From assembly GCF_022539665.2 (NCBI RefSeq), contig NC_081331.1, forward strand, positions 1,336,501 through 1,400,500: a stretch of 64,000 nt of DNA, written 5' to 3'. Position numbers and translations under genes: made by a program. The stretch is from Daphnia carinata. Its lineage: Eukaryota > Arthropoda > Branchiopoda > Diplostraca > Daphniidae. This document shows, one piece after another, positions 36,410-48,168 of the stretch (position 1 is its first letter; each line of letters opens with the position of its first letter). The notes beneath the pieces were generated by a model. It was not told the DNA's origin, ran no database searches, and saw only the letters and a program-made list of their open reading frames with translations.

Positions 36410-36960
36410 TTTGAATGCTAGAAAACGAAAGATCCCACACCGGCCGGGTGTTGTGGTTTCTTTATCCGGGACCGTTCGCTATCCGCAGAGGAGCGGAGAG
36501 AACTGGCCGGGTTCGGTTCTCGATCTGCTGCTGCTATAGAGAAAACTGTAGCACCACCAAGCCCGTCTAGCAGGCAGCAGCTGACGGACAGATCCTCCTC
36601 CTCCTTTTTCCCGTCGAGTTGTGTGTGTCAGATGAGAGTTGGGTGGCAGTGGGATGATGACGGTAGGATGTGGCGGGTGGAAAGAGGAGGAGCCCGCGTG
36701 TATCTACACGCACGCACACACGGGACGAATCGATGCCGCACCCGAGTTCCTCTCCCACCCGTTTTACCAGGATCTCCTTTATACCTCTCCTTCCTTCCTT
36801 CCTTCCTTCCTTTATCCCTTCGCCCTTCCTTCATCAGTGGCGGGTATAGAAGCAGAAGCATCGACCACCATCATCATGTGCCTGCCGTAGTAGCAAGAAC
36901 GGCCGACGTTGGTGGTTGACGAGGCGACGGCAGCGCCTGCACATTTTGCGGTCGCCTTCT
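36410..36960. promoter_or_regulatory. GC- and CpG-richer patch, candidate receptor promoter
   Basis: The surroundings are AT-rich, but here the sequence turns clearly GC-richer with many CpG (CCGGCCGGGTG, TCCGGGACCG, GGCGACGGCAGCGC) and contains CTG and TTCC repeats. It lies 5.4 kb upstream of the receptor start codon, where a spliced 5'UTR would need a first exon. No TATA box or clear donor could be fixed, so this is inference from composition and position. Confidence 0.25.
36789..36812. repeat. (TTCC)n microsatellite
   Basis: About six TTCC units within the GC-richer patch. Confidence 0.9.
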
Positions 36961-39360
36961 GCTTTCAGCCGCCGTGATGTTGTGCCGATCCTTAGCTTAT
37001 CCACCTTCTATGTTGACCAGTATTCAGTTAAGAGGCTCCGTAAGGGTTTCGTTTGCTCTCTTGTCGAGTGTTGCGCATGTGTCACTCCCATTATCCGACA
37101 CACCCGTTTCTTGTTGAAGACAACGAGACACTTTGAATTTCATGATTTTATCCTTATTAAAGATTTCATTATTTTTCATTTGCCTTAGTATACAGCGATC
37201 AACATTTGGAGAAAAAGCGGGAAATATTTACGAACAGCCAAACAGATGGGAAAGAGGGAATTTACTACATTTCATTGTTGTTTATGTGTGACGGAATTCT
37301 TGCATACGAGCTACGAACTTATCAAGAAATACAAAATAGTGTGACATGTTTATTCAAGACGGCCACAAAAGATTGGACAATGAGAAGAAGCCTTTTCTGC
37401 ATGCGATCGCACAGAAAGCAAGAATAGAATGTAAAGATGAATCGCTAGATCTAGCACAGGCACACAATGCACCACATTTGTAACTTCACTTTGATCGAGT
37501 TATTGATCTCTTTCTTTCAAATTACACACACGAAATTCATCTCGATTCTTCGAATAAAAAATAGGCTGTTGCCTTAATGGATTACGTCATAAACGAGCAA
37601 CGAACAACATTTCTCGTACGTGCCTAATAAACGGTGAGTAGTATTGATTGTTCGTGTGCGTATAGCCGTCGTTTCTTTGAGGCTCTGGATTTCGCAGTAC
37701 CACTGAATCCTTGTGTTTCTGCGAATTATTATCATACCCGAGTTGAATACAACCCCTTAAGATTTACCGTAAGCATTCATGCTGGTGACCTAGCTGTTGT
37801 TGGGCTGCTGCCCAGGACGTTCTCGCTCGGCCTCACTAGGCGTTAGCGAAATATTGCGTGGAAACCGAGAGTTTTATATCAGAGCAGCTAAACGAGAATA
37901 ATGGTAATGAAATATCATGTATAATAAAATAGACAAAAAGAAAATATGTTTTCAAGTGTGTACGCCTGGATGCATCCGGATAGTTTAGTGGCACGCACAC
38001 CCAATACAAATGCTAGTACATATATATGTATATATACATATACATATGGCACGTTACCGGCTTTTGTGTAATATTGTTTGTGCGTAGACCCGGAGATAAG
38101 AGATAGAACAATTGAACGTTCCCATTTCTATTTGCATCCGTTTTCAAGTGTTTTGATTTTTTATTCCTTTCTGTTCTATATACCAGTTCAGCTTGTGCAG
38201 AACAAAAGAACGGGCAAAAAGAGGAAAGCAAAAGAGTCTTATATTGCTTTTTTTCCCCTCTTACTATGGTGCTCTTGATCCGTCAATATACTGAACACAC
38301 ACACATGTACATGCATGCCTGGTAGAAATATATATTATATATAGCCATCTTGGGAGAAAAGCGAGAGATTGTTTAGGAATAAAGAAACAGTTGACGATTT
38401 TTTATTCTTTCCCCTCCGATTCTTTATTTACCCTGTCGAAGTTTCGGTGTTATTATTTTTGTTTTTCTCGTGTATAAATATTGGTCGTCTTTTCTTTGCG
38501 TTTTATGCTCATATTTTGGATGCGCCATACAGAACTGGGAAAAGCTGTATATGCAAAAAAAAAAAACCTAGCGATTGTTTACTGTCCTCCAAAATTGTGA
38601 GACCATAAAACCTGATGGTTCTTACTCTTATTTCGCTTCTTTATTCCTTACTTCTCTTATTTCCATTCGATAAAATTCGCGGTAATACTTGGATTACCCC
38701 TTTTGTTTTTCTGCTGGCTACTACAGACAAGTCGGATGAAATGCATATGTTTCCTGTTGTTATCGAGTGTTCGGTTGAAGAAAGTCCGCGAAAAAAAAAA
38801 AACTTGGACTCAAAGTCACGAATCCCAAGAAAAAGAAAAGAAAAACGGAAATAAGGACCGACGTCGGGAATCGTAATGGCGAACCAACACGGACCGCTGA
38901 CTTTATTCAGACTATTTTTTTTTTTGTTAGTGTATACGCTCAGTGTTCTTTTGCACGAAGCAAAAGGCAAGTGAAAGTCGCAGTTCCTTACACCGAAACC
39001 CCTTTGCCCTTGTCACTGACTCTCTCTTTCGTGCCCTCCTCTCTCACTTTCCCTTGATTACAAGTTACGCCCTTCGCCCTGCCCGCCTGTCTTGCCTCTT
39101 ATGTTACGCTACGTTACTGTATCTAAGGGTAGTATGTGTACATAGAGAGCGCTAGCTGCCGCTGGCCCTACTTCACCTGGAAGAAGAAAAATCAAATAAA
39201 TACGAAGAAAAGGAAGAAAAAATTGGAAAGAAAGGAACGTCGCCGTGTGCTCCCTTTTTTTTCGTGATTGGCATTCTGCTCGCGTGCACCGTGCAGCCAT
39301 ATAACTGTGACATGGGGCTGAAATGGGGGATGAGCATAGAGGGACTAACGTCAATCTGCT

Positions 39361-39380
39361 CCCCCCCCCCCCCCCCCCCC
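39361..39380 (+). repeat. Poly-C tract (20 C)
   Basis: Twenty consecutive C; poly-G on the minus strand. Confidence 0.95.
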
Positions 39381-40219
39381 TTGCTGACTCTCTGGCCCTC
39401 TGGTCTGTGCACTACCTAATTCTCCAATTCGTTTCGCTTGACCCTAAATGTACTGACTACTACGTGGCGTTCGTTCGTTTGATGAACTCAATGGAAATGA
39501 ACCGTTTCGTTCCAACCGACCGTCTCCAAATCGACTTGCAATTTCTTTTCCTCTTTTTTTTTTCTCTCTTTTTGATTTTCTAATCATGTTGAGAAAATTT
39601 CAAAGTTCTTGATCATATGGGGAAGAACGTGATTGCTGGTCGCAGTCAATCACTGCCCGTCTATGCAAATGGGGGGTTTGCTTAATATCGGCGGCAATTA
39701 CAAAAGATTGCAAAATATCCGGAGCGGCTGTTTTTCATCACTTTAATGACAAGCCTTTCAAAACATAATCTACAGACTTCTTGAAGCAGTATCCATTGTT
39801 GCCCAGGGAGGGCCTCCTATTTAAGCATCGCATAGGCTAGGGGGGGGGGGTGTTATGTAACGATAGCGCCACGCGCTGTTTGGTCACATGACAAATGGTT
39901 ATTTTTCTCTGAGCTAGAAAGTTTTCACTACACCCAAAAATCTTCCCTTGGTTTGATATATTTTTCAAAATTTTTTTTATCCCCTTTTTTTCTGTCTTTT
40001 TCAAGTTCTTAGGTTGCGCTTATGATCCGCTCTCTAGTCAAATCTTGTGATCTATAGTGTTTGCTAGAGATTTTGACACGAACGAATGGAAGAGCTTGCA
40101 AAGAAGAATGACGACCGTTGACTTCAAATATTATGGTCATCCATATTGAAGCTAACCAAAGAGTTGCTGCTGCTGTCCCGCCGGATACTGCCGCCTCATC
40201 AACTCTAATACCCTGAATT

Positions 40220-40612
40220 TCAACTATTGGAAATAACGTTCGTCCCTCGTCTTATACGGCCATTAAGCGTCTTCGGGAATTGTCTGGAGTAATAAACGAC
40301 GACGTTTCCAAATGACGAAAAGAATTTGCTTTCAGCATGGACGCCCTTGTTTCCATGTATTAATCTAGAGGTAAATAACTGAATCCAGCGCGACCATGTA
40401 GTTGCACAAATTTTATTCCATCGTCCTTTCAGGAGACTTGTCAGATATTTTCGTATCGCTTTCCTTGCCTTTTCCAGCTTGAGGCTCAAACTTAAAATTT
40501 GCTTCCACCTTTTCGACAAACGTTTCATGCATAGTATCATACCCCTACGTTCGAAATGTTGCGTAATCAAAGAGTCCATAATCAGGGTTTTTGTTGGTGG
40601 CAGACCATGCAT
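40220..40612 (-). CDS. Hypothetical ORF (130 aa), unknown
   Basis: A true ATG opens 130 codons. The product is basic, with KARKAIRKYL and GRIRRG, and contains RWIQLFTSRLIHG. It has no signal peptide and no domain I recognise. An overlapping frame gives an acidic, equally plausible peptide (VEKVEANFKFEPQ) over about 40 codons. That may point to a decayed, frameshifted coding sequence such as an old transposon rather than a live gene. No neighbouring exon was found. Confidence 0.2.
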   Translation of the reverse strand: MHGLPPTKTLIMDSLITQHFERRGMILCMKRLSKRWKQILSLSLKLEKARKAIRKYLTSLLKGRWNKICATTWSRWIQLFTSRLIHGNKGVHAESKFFSSFGNVVVYYSRQFPKTLNGRIRRGTNVISNS

Positions 40613-42512
40613 ATCACTTGCGGTTCAGAATCTAATAAAGGTTTCAAAGAGGTGGGCCTTCGTTGATTTATTTGTGGAGAAAAATATGCCTATCGTCAAT
40701 TTGAGACTATACCATAAGCCCTGCTTGTCGTCTTTCCGTCAATGAATGCTCTAAAACTACTGGCTAGCCAGATCTTGAGAAAGGAAAGTTCTTTAAGATA
40801 TAGACTGAATCATACCGCGATCCTACAATTCCCCTGACCTATACAAAAGCTCACCAGCGTTCATTATTTTCCATCCTTTTTTCTTTCTTAACTCATTGTT
40901 CAGCATTTTTTCGTCGCTTTATCCCGTATCAATAAGAGACTTTCCTACGAGGAAACGACAACAAAGGAAGCAGTAGATAGTGTGTATCTAGAAAAGGGAA
41001 AAAAAAACAAACAAACAAACAATAGCTTTGCTCTTGCATTTGTTGGTACGAAATGCAAAGCAACGACTGCGGGGTATGTACATATACTACACATCCTATA
41101 GAATATCTATAATTTCATAGCCCCTCCAAATGCATAAAAGCCCGTGTGTGGTAGACATATCTGCGATAAATTTAGACGTCTGTCTTGTTACACGGGTGAC
41201 GTATTTTCTTCTCTCCATCATTCCTCGCTGCAACTTCTTTATTTTATTTTATTTTTTTTGTTTGTTTGTTTCGTTGTTGTTGTTGTTTCAAGCCTGGTGG
41301 AACCCTCGGTTTCACCGCTCCGATGCTCCGGTCTCGGAAGAGCAAAGAAGAAAGCCCGTATAGATATATCCTTGGCAATGGTCTTCTGGCACAGGCATAG
41401 ATATATACTGAGACACACGAAACAGAAAGATAATACATCTTGCACGCCTACGCTTCAATTCGCCAGAGTGGAGACGATTGCCGTACGTGCCTATGCACAA
41501 CGGCAGGTTCCATAATAGCGAAATATTGGGAAACGGGCGTGTGGACCGCAAAAACATTGATTGCGTGCAGTTCTTTATTAAAATAGTTGAAGCGGACTCA
41601 TTCTTATTGGAAATGTTCATGACATTTATGTTGAATGACGTTTGATTAAAGGGACGCGCTTGAGTTTCTTGCGTATATCTTGATGCAAAATGATCGTCTA
41701 CATCATTTGTGATCCAATTTAGAACCTTGTTATGCATGACGCTTGGTTAAGAATCTAAGGGCAACGGGTTGATATCCGCTCCGATAGGCTACCAACCAAG
41801 ACGTTTGTGAAGCTAAATCTATCTATATCTATCTAGCTAAGTGAGTGCTGAAAGAGAATTGCCATAAAGCAGGATTTGAAAAGATATACCTAAGCGGTGA
41901 CTGTGGCCAAAGATAAATATATATTTTATTAGATCTAAGTAGAATATGGATGAACGGACGCTGTGGATATACGCCGCGGTTTGTCGGTTGCTAATGGATG
42001 TAACGTCGATGTTGAGGTAATGATGATGTAATTGCATATGATAAAACACTGAGACGATAAAGCTGATGCCTTGGTTACAGTTGCTTTGATGCTGACGTCT
42101 TGATTTCTGTCCTTTTTTATGTGTGTTCCTTTCATCGATTCGCCTCAACCTTTCATAGGTCCACTGAATCCTCATCCTTTTTCTTTACTCACTCAAGTTT
42201 TTCTTCCATTTAAGTATTAGGAAGCAATGATCCCGGTCGGAGCTACCGTAGTAGCAAACGAGTTATGTGTTACGAAAGATAGGCTAAATGAATTTTTTTC
42301 AAGGCAAAAGCCAAAAGTCGACAGAAAGAAACCGCAGTGCGACGAGAAGCTTAAGCGCATTATTTCTCGTTTGTAACATTTTAATTCGCTGCCATTGATT
42401 TCTTCTTATGGCCAACATCAGGAATTAGTCTTTTCTTTTTTCATGTTAGTTGAGTCCTCCCAAAACGTTTCAATTCCGGGATTACGTATGCATAGTGCAA
42501 AATTCAATTGTA

Positions 42513-42514
<2 letters not shown>

Positions 42515-42548
<34 letters not shown>
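42515..42548. repeat. (TG)n microsatellite
   Basis: About 17 TG units. Confidence 0.95.
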
Positions 42549-42549
<1 letters not shown>

Positions 42550-44626
42550 CTCATTCATATTTATTTCCGTGTTTTGTTTTTAAAGATTTATGTGATTTTT
42601 TTTTTAGCTTGGTGTATGGAAAGTTTATTACCAAGGTGGCGAATTGGAATGCTGGAAATGGCTCTTGACTGACGTGCCGTGCTGCCTTTTTGCTGATGGC
42701 GAGTGGCGGGTCCAACCTTTTGATGTTACCGCCCGTCGTTGGCCTCCTCGTCCGCAGGGAACCAACAGTGAAAAGAGACAGTCGGAGAAAGCATCAGCAC
42801 AATAATAAGATTTCCGGCTATAGCCCACGTAAATATTGTATATGTAGGTCGGTCTGTCTGCGTTAGCAATGTTTTGTTATGCTCGAAATTCTTTCCGGTT
42901 ACAGCGCAAGTCTACCTCTTTTCTTTTTTTTTTTTTTTTGTATCATGCATTTCTTTATTTTCGTTTTCGGCTTGTTTCCAGACGAAGCTGAGTAGACGTG
43001 ATGTACTCTTTTATTCTGTCTCGTCTAACCGGCACACGTGCCTTACTTTGTACGTACATTCATACAATACTGCATGTAGAGTTGATTACCTAAAAACAAA
43101 GTGTTGGCTCTTAGCAGAGTTATACGTGCTCTCTTTTTCTATTAGGTTTTTGTGGGGTTGACGCAGGGATTTAGTGTCTATATAGTTAAAAGGACTGGGA
43201 AATGTGTAGTTTCCGCGGTTTAAAAAATAGCGGCATGCTAACAGACTTGTGTACTGATTCCCGCTGAGCTTCGATTTCGAACTGCGCGAATAGAAAGAAA
43301 GAGCAGCATCTCACCGCACAGCAAAAGAAATTGATGCTGATTGATGAAGATGAGCTCAGCAATTCCACGGCGAATGTTTGTTTTTACCGCAGCTTTATGT
43401 TTGCCTCCAATGACTTTGAAATGGTAACTAAAATGAATTCGTTTCCTTATACAAACCATAGAAGTTTACCAACAAGCATTCGCTGTTCCCCAATTTGTTT
43501 TTCGTTTGCTTTTTCATTTTGAATTTTCTAAAAGATCTAAAGGCCTATAGCCAATCAATAGACAACGCAGTCGTGCGGCGATATATTGCGTGAAAATTTT
43601 TTAAAGGCATTTTAAAAGTTCGCTCTCCAATTGATCATCTGTCTTATAGGCGTACAAACACGCCCTACTCAAAACTTCTCTTTTTTTTTTTTCTTTCATT
43701 ATTATTTCGCCTGTGGCTTTCCTTTAGCGAACACTTTCAAAACAAAAGAATCATTTTCATTTTCCGTTTGTGTTTACCCGTTCTATACGAATCGGGACTT
43801 CTGCAATCAATAAACAGTTATAAAATGGAAGTAATAAAAAAGAAAGGGATATCGCTGCGAAACATCAAACGCTGTAGTGGGATGAAGGCAAAGATGTAAA
43901 TTGAATCAAATATATCCACGGAAAATACCGCAGCACGAAAGAAGTGTAGAAAAAAAAAGAATCAATATTACCAAGTCTATATATATATGTATATACAACA
44001 CACATTATCCAAATACGTATTGGCGAGGGGCCCTTATAAAAGGCCTATATCAATAGGGGAGTGCTGTCCAAGAGCATTTGAATTTTGATTGGATTTTGGA
44101 GGGGAAAGTGCCCGGCTTTTCGCAGATTCGTCTTTGCGCACCGACGGAGAATACGTTTCGCATTATATCGACGTTAAAGTGAACCAACTTTAAGTCTACT
44201 CTGCATGCCTTGTACGTAGAACTAAAAGAAGAACTGTGCATGTATACCAAAGGACTCTCTTTCTTTTTACGTCCGCCTTGACAGCAGGGCTTCCCTCTTT
44301 TGCGCGGATATTTCCCACGTGCCAACGGCAATAAAAGCACAAATAAAAGATAGTTGGGTTTATAAAAATATAAGCTATACACTACATGTGTGTGTGTGTG
44401 TCTATAAAAAAAAAGGCAGGCCGTGTATTGAAAAACAGGACGCAAAACTTGGGGAATTCTAGACTGAATCGAATCTCATTTCCTGTTGGCGAATAAAATA
44501 TCATTTTTTTTTGTTCAGTTCCCCGCGCCTGTCGCTTATAGTGACTGTAATAAAGAAATTCTCTCCTTTTTTTTAGCTTTTTCTTTTTGGTTACCACTAG
44601 AGGAGGGAAGAAAAAAAGGGACATTT

Positions 44627-44627
44627 G

Positions 44628-44674
<47 letters not shown>
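44627..44674. repeat. (TG)n microsatellite
   Basis: About 23 uninterrupted TG units; a shorter TG tract lies at about 44387-44400. Confidence 0.95.
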
Positions 44675-44675
<1 letters not shown>

Positions 44676-44817
44676 ATGCCATCACTTTCGCTGTTTCCAT
44701 GTCGTCCACATATGGGAACACTTTGCTCCGCGTGAAAAACTATTTTGAATAAATACGACAGTAGAAATTCCTTTTGCATGATGGATGAGGGACACGACAG
44801 GAATTAATATATCAAGC

Positions 44818-44857
44818 AACGTTATTACACATCATATCCTGTAATATGTGTAACGTT
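44818..44857. repeat. Imperfect 40-bp palindrome (hairpin)
   Basis: AACGTTATTACACAT pairs with ATATGTGTAACGTT across a loop of about 11 bases, with a two-base bulge. It could form a cruciform or RNA hairpin. There is no T-run after it and no evidence of function. Confidence 0.75.
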
Positions 44858-46360
44858 GGGTGCTAACAGTACAGCATTATTTGATTAATAATTTCTTCCC
44901 CTGTGTTATTCTGGTGACATATTATCGGAATTGATTGGTAAAAGTTCGTTCCATATTCCGGGTTTGCGTGGAGACATCAGTCAACTTGTAATCCATGCAA
45001 TACGCCAGGCTCATCCCCTCGATAATACGACATAGAGTTGGCCTGCCCAATTCTCAAGAGCTATGCAGTGATATGATTGAACGTTACACGGAGCTAAAGA
45101 AACCCCGTGAATTTTTCTTTGCCTTGTTAATATGATTTCGTTTTCTATTTCATAGCAAGACTACATTTTTCGCTAAAGGAAAACTCTTTTTATCAAGTAT
45201 TTTTTTTTTTCATTCATTTTCCTATTTGATCGCGAAAAGCTAACGTCTTTAATAGTTGCCTTGATATCACAAAGCAGTCCCATAAAGGGAATGTACCATG
45301 TTTACGATGCATGCAATGTATTACGTCAGAAGAGGAAATACAATGGGGAGCAAAAGAAAAATTCAATGTCGTGTTTTGCACGCAAATATTGTTAGATTAG
45401 ATATCTACATTTCTCGCTTTAGGTCTATTGTTGGTGATAGTGAATTACTGCAGGTCAGCTTCATGCTTTCATGTTCTTGCTGTTTTTCATCCCTCGACAA
45501 CTAAACAAAAAAAAATGCATATAAATAACAAGCCATTTTGTTTTTGCTTTTCCCTTTTCTTCTTTGATAAGGGATAAACTAAACACAGAAGGAGGGCTAT
45601 GGTAAATGGCTTTCTCTTTGTTGTCGCAGCTTGACTGAGTCCGGTTATTTAGATATATGGATGCTGTGTGCGCATGTGTGTGAATGTACATAGCATAGAT
45701 CTTGTGTGTGCTGGTACGTGAAAGAGGAGCTTTTATACGCAGAGGAGACAGATGAAGAAACAAGGAGAAAAAAGAATCGTTTCCTGCCAACTTTTCCTTA
45801 TCGCTTTTTTTGTCTTTTGTTTCAGCTATGTTCCTCTTTTGCTGGTACGCCTACATAGGGACGATCTGTATAATAGCATCATGCGTATGTACTTTCATTA
45901 TATAAATACTGTACGCATCCAGTTGTATGTGTCTATAAGGTCTGTTACATGCATGTCTATACGCTTGCGGACGTGTCGACTCGTCGTGCGCTTTTTTGCT
46001 AAAGGGCCGTAAAACCAATAAAAAAGAAGAATGGTAGACAGAGAAAAGTATATACAGAGTACCATCCAGGGCAGAGGGATGGTAAGCAGCAAAAAAAAAA
46101 TTGATGAAATCGAAGGAAGAGGAGATGGTGGCTTGTTACCCTGAAGAAAGAAATCCGACCATGCGTGAAAATAAATTTCGCCCTCTCACGTCCAATTTTT
46201 GATGTCTTTTTTGCCGCTATTGTCTCTCGCTAGTAAATATAATAGTACCTGCTACTTTATTTCCATCGCTTATTTCTTTTGTTTTATGTTTCACATTTTT
46301 ATGATTACATTTTTCATGTAAAAAGACATGTACGAGGAAATTCGATGGAGTAAACAGGGA

Positions 46361-46870
46361 CGAGGGTAGACGGAAGCGCGGCTGAGCTGATTGGCGAACG
46401 CGGTCACGTCAAAACCCCGTCCTCCTCCCTCCTCACGATGCAATACACACGGGACGCTAGTTCCGCTTTTAATGTCCTGCTGACGCTTTGCTCTTGGGGC
46501 CAGCGGCAGTTATACAAGCAAGCAGATATAGAGGACAGAAAACACACCAATGTGGATTTTGCTACACAAGGAGTGTCGTCTCTTTCCCTCTCCTGATGCC
46601 CAAGATCTTTTGCTGCAGCCAGTCACGCTGCGGCGCCTTTTTAATTTCGCTTTGCCGACAACACCAACGGTCCTGTCTCTTCGCCTTCCTTTTCCATCTC
46701 CTTATAGCCCTGAGCTGTCCTAACACTATAGGATGAGGTGTGTGTCCTCCTTGTGTGTGTCTGTCCGTGTGTGTGGTTCGCATCCTTATAGATGTGCTGA
46801 TCCCGAAAGTTACATCCGGGCCCAACCCAAACAGACTGGATACCGCCAAATTCAATTCAACTGTCATAAC
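46361..46870. other. GC-richer patch with an ATG-started minus-strand frame
   Basis: Composition rises above the surroundings (GCGCGGCTGAGC, GTCCTCCTCCCTCC). On the minus strand an ATG at 46867 opens 101 codons down to 46562. The product is Lys/Arg-rich (RRWKRKAKRQDRW), with no recognised domain. It may be a small gene, a 5'UTR/promoter region, or simply a stop-poor GC-rich segment. Confidence 0.2.
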
Positions 46871-47957
46871 GATTTTCTTTTTTGGTCAGCTTTTTCTTTT
46901 GGGATATTTAAGACACGATGTTTCAACCGATGTTTACCCACACGTGTACTGCACAGTCTACCAACATTTCGACGGACGAACTGCGGAAGGAGAATACAAG
47001 AGTATAGCTGATTTGCATGTTCGAAATATAAACAGAGAACTGAACTTGTGTGGAACGATACAAGTTTTCATATTAAAGTAGTACAAAATTAAGGCGATGA
47101 AACACATATCGGTGGACTTCTCTATTAGGCTACTTGCGTACGCACTGATTAGTGAGTACTTTTTCAAAAATTCTGTTTGTGTAAAAAGGCTTTTCCGCTT
47201 GAATTGAATTGGACGATGCACGTTTTTTTTTCTTTCGAGCAGGGAAATTAACAAACTGTCATTACGTATTGAAATCAAAATGGTTTACTTATTTGTTTGT
47301 AATTTTCTTGGCTTCCAACACATGTTTGTTTATCCCAACAGCTTTGCGAAATATCAACGCTTCGTACTGAGTAACCTGTGCGTACTTGTACTCTTTGACC
47401 CGTACGTACTACCCCTGTTCAAAGAAAAAATAGATTCATAATAAGTTCCGTTTGTAACTCACAGTTCAGTAAAAGTAATTGAAACAGTTTGAAACACGCC
47501 TCAAGAAATTTTCTCATGTTATCCTCTGATGTATACAGTAAACGAACTTTTAGCCGGTTTTAATGTTTTTGTCGGCATTTATACGTGCACAAGAGTATAG
47601 ATAGTGAAGGGGTTTGTTTGCTGGTCCACTAGGAACGCAATTTTTTATATTTTAACATTGAAATATTTTTTAAACTTTTTATTTATGTTTTTAACCCTGT
47701 TTGTTGTTCAACTGAAGCTCGAACTTGATATATGTATCGTCTGTTGTCCCGATGATAGCGAAAATTTCTACACCCTTCCGCTTTTATACACGCATGCTTT
47801 ATAGATCCAAGAGCCGCACGATTTCATTTCACATCATCTTTCTCTCTATCCATTTTTTTTTATTATAATTTTTTGTTGTTAGGTAGCCCGCACTATAACT
47901 TTGTAAAAAAAAAAAGAATAAAGGAAAGAAGCGTCAACAACTCAACATTGCGCTCAC

Positions 47958-48168
47958 CCACTTTAGATAATCGATCTTTCCAGTCAGATGCTATTTCGGC
48001 ACTTACTGTACGTTGTACACTCTGAAGCATTTTCCGCACCATCCGGATCTCATTTCCCCCATCTGCATCCACCACATTCGTGCGTGTGCAGCCCGCAAAT
48101 GACGTCAGTAGACGGGAAACGTAAGGCGGTAATAAGACATGTATATCTCTGACGTAGATGCCGTTCAC
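47958..48168 (-). CDS. Coding-like segment ending in a strong donor, unknown exon
   Basis: A minus-strand frame with protein-like composition (VVDADGGNEIRMVRK, then AEIASDWKDRLSKV) runs into AAAGTGG followed by GTGAGCG, a strong donor at 47957. A possible acceptor is CTACGTCAG before 48148. An internal GTAAGT also occurs. I cannot name the protein. No partner exon was recognised within several kb on either side, so it may be an isolated exon of a minus-strand gene with long introns or a decayed fragment. Confidence 0.3.

Larger units (their letters stand above)
36961..46360. other. Mostly non-coding stretch with microsatellites
   Basis: No recognisable exon. Contents listed separately are a possible 130-codon ORF (40220-40612), poly-C (39361-39380), TG repeats (42515-42548, 44627-44674) and a hairpin (44818-44857). 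Also visible are alternating TA/CA sequence around 38019-38046, a 10-G run at 39841-39850 and GATA/TATC-type repeats near 41815-41836. Confidence 0.6.

Noticed and set aside
36623-36919. Overlapping ORFs of 77-98 codons on both strands in the GC-rich patch
   Set aside because: They come from simple repeats (TTCC, CAC, CAT) and stop-poor GC-rich sequence. The patch is better read as possible regulatory DNA.
44486-44779. Frames of 60-88 codons through the TG repeat
   Set aside because: They translate to alternating Val-Cys or Thr-His from the microsatellite.
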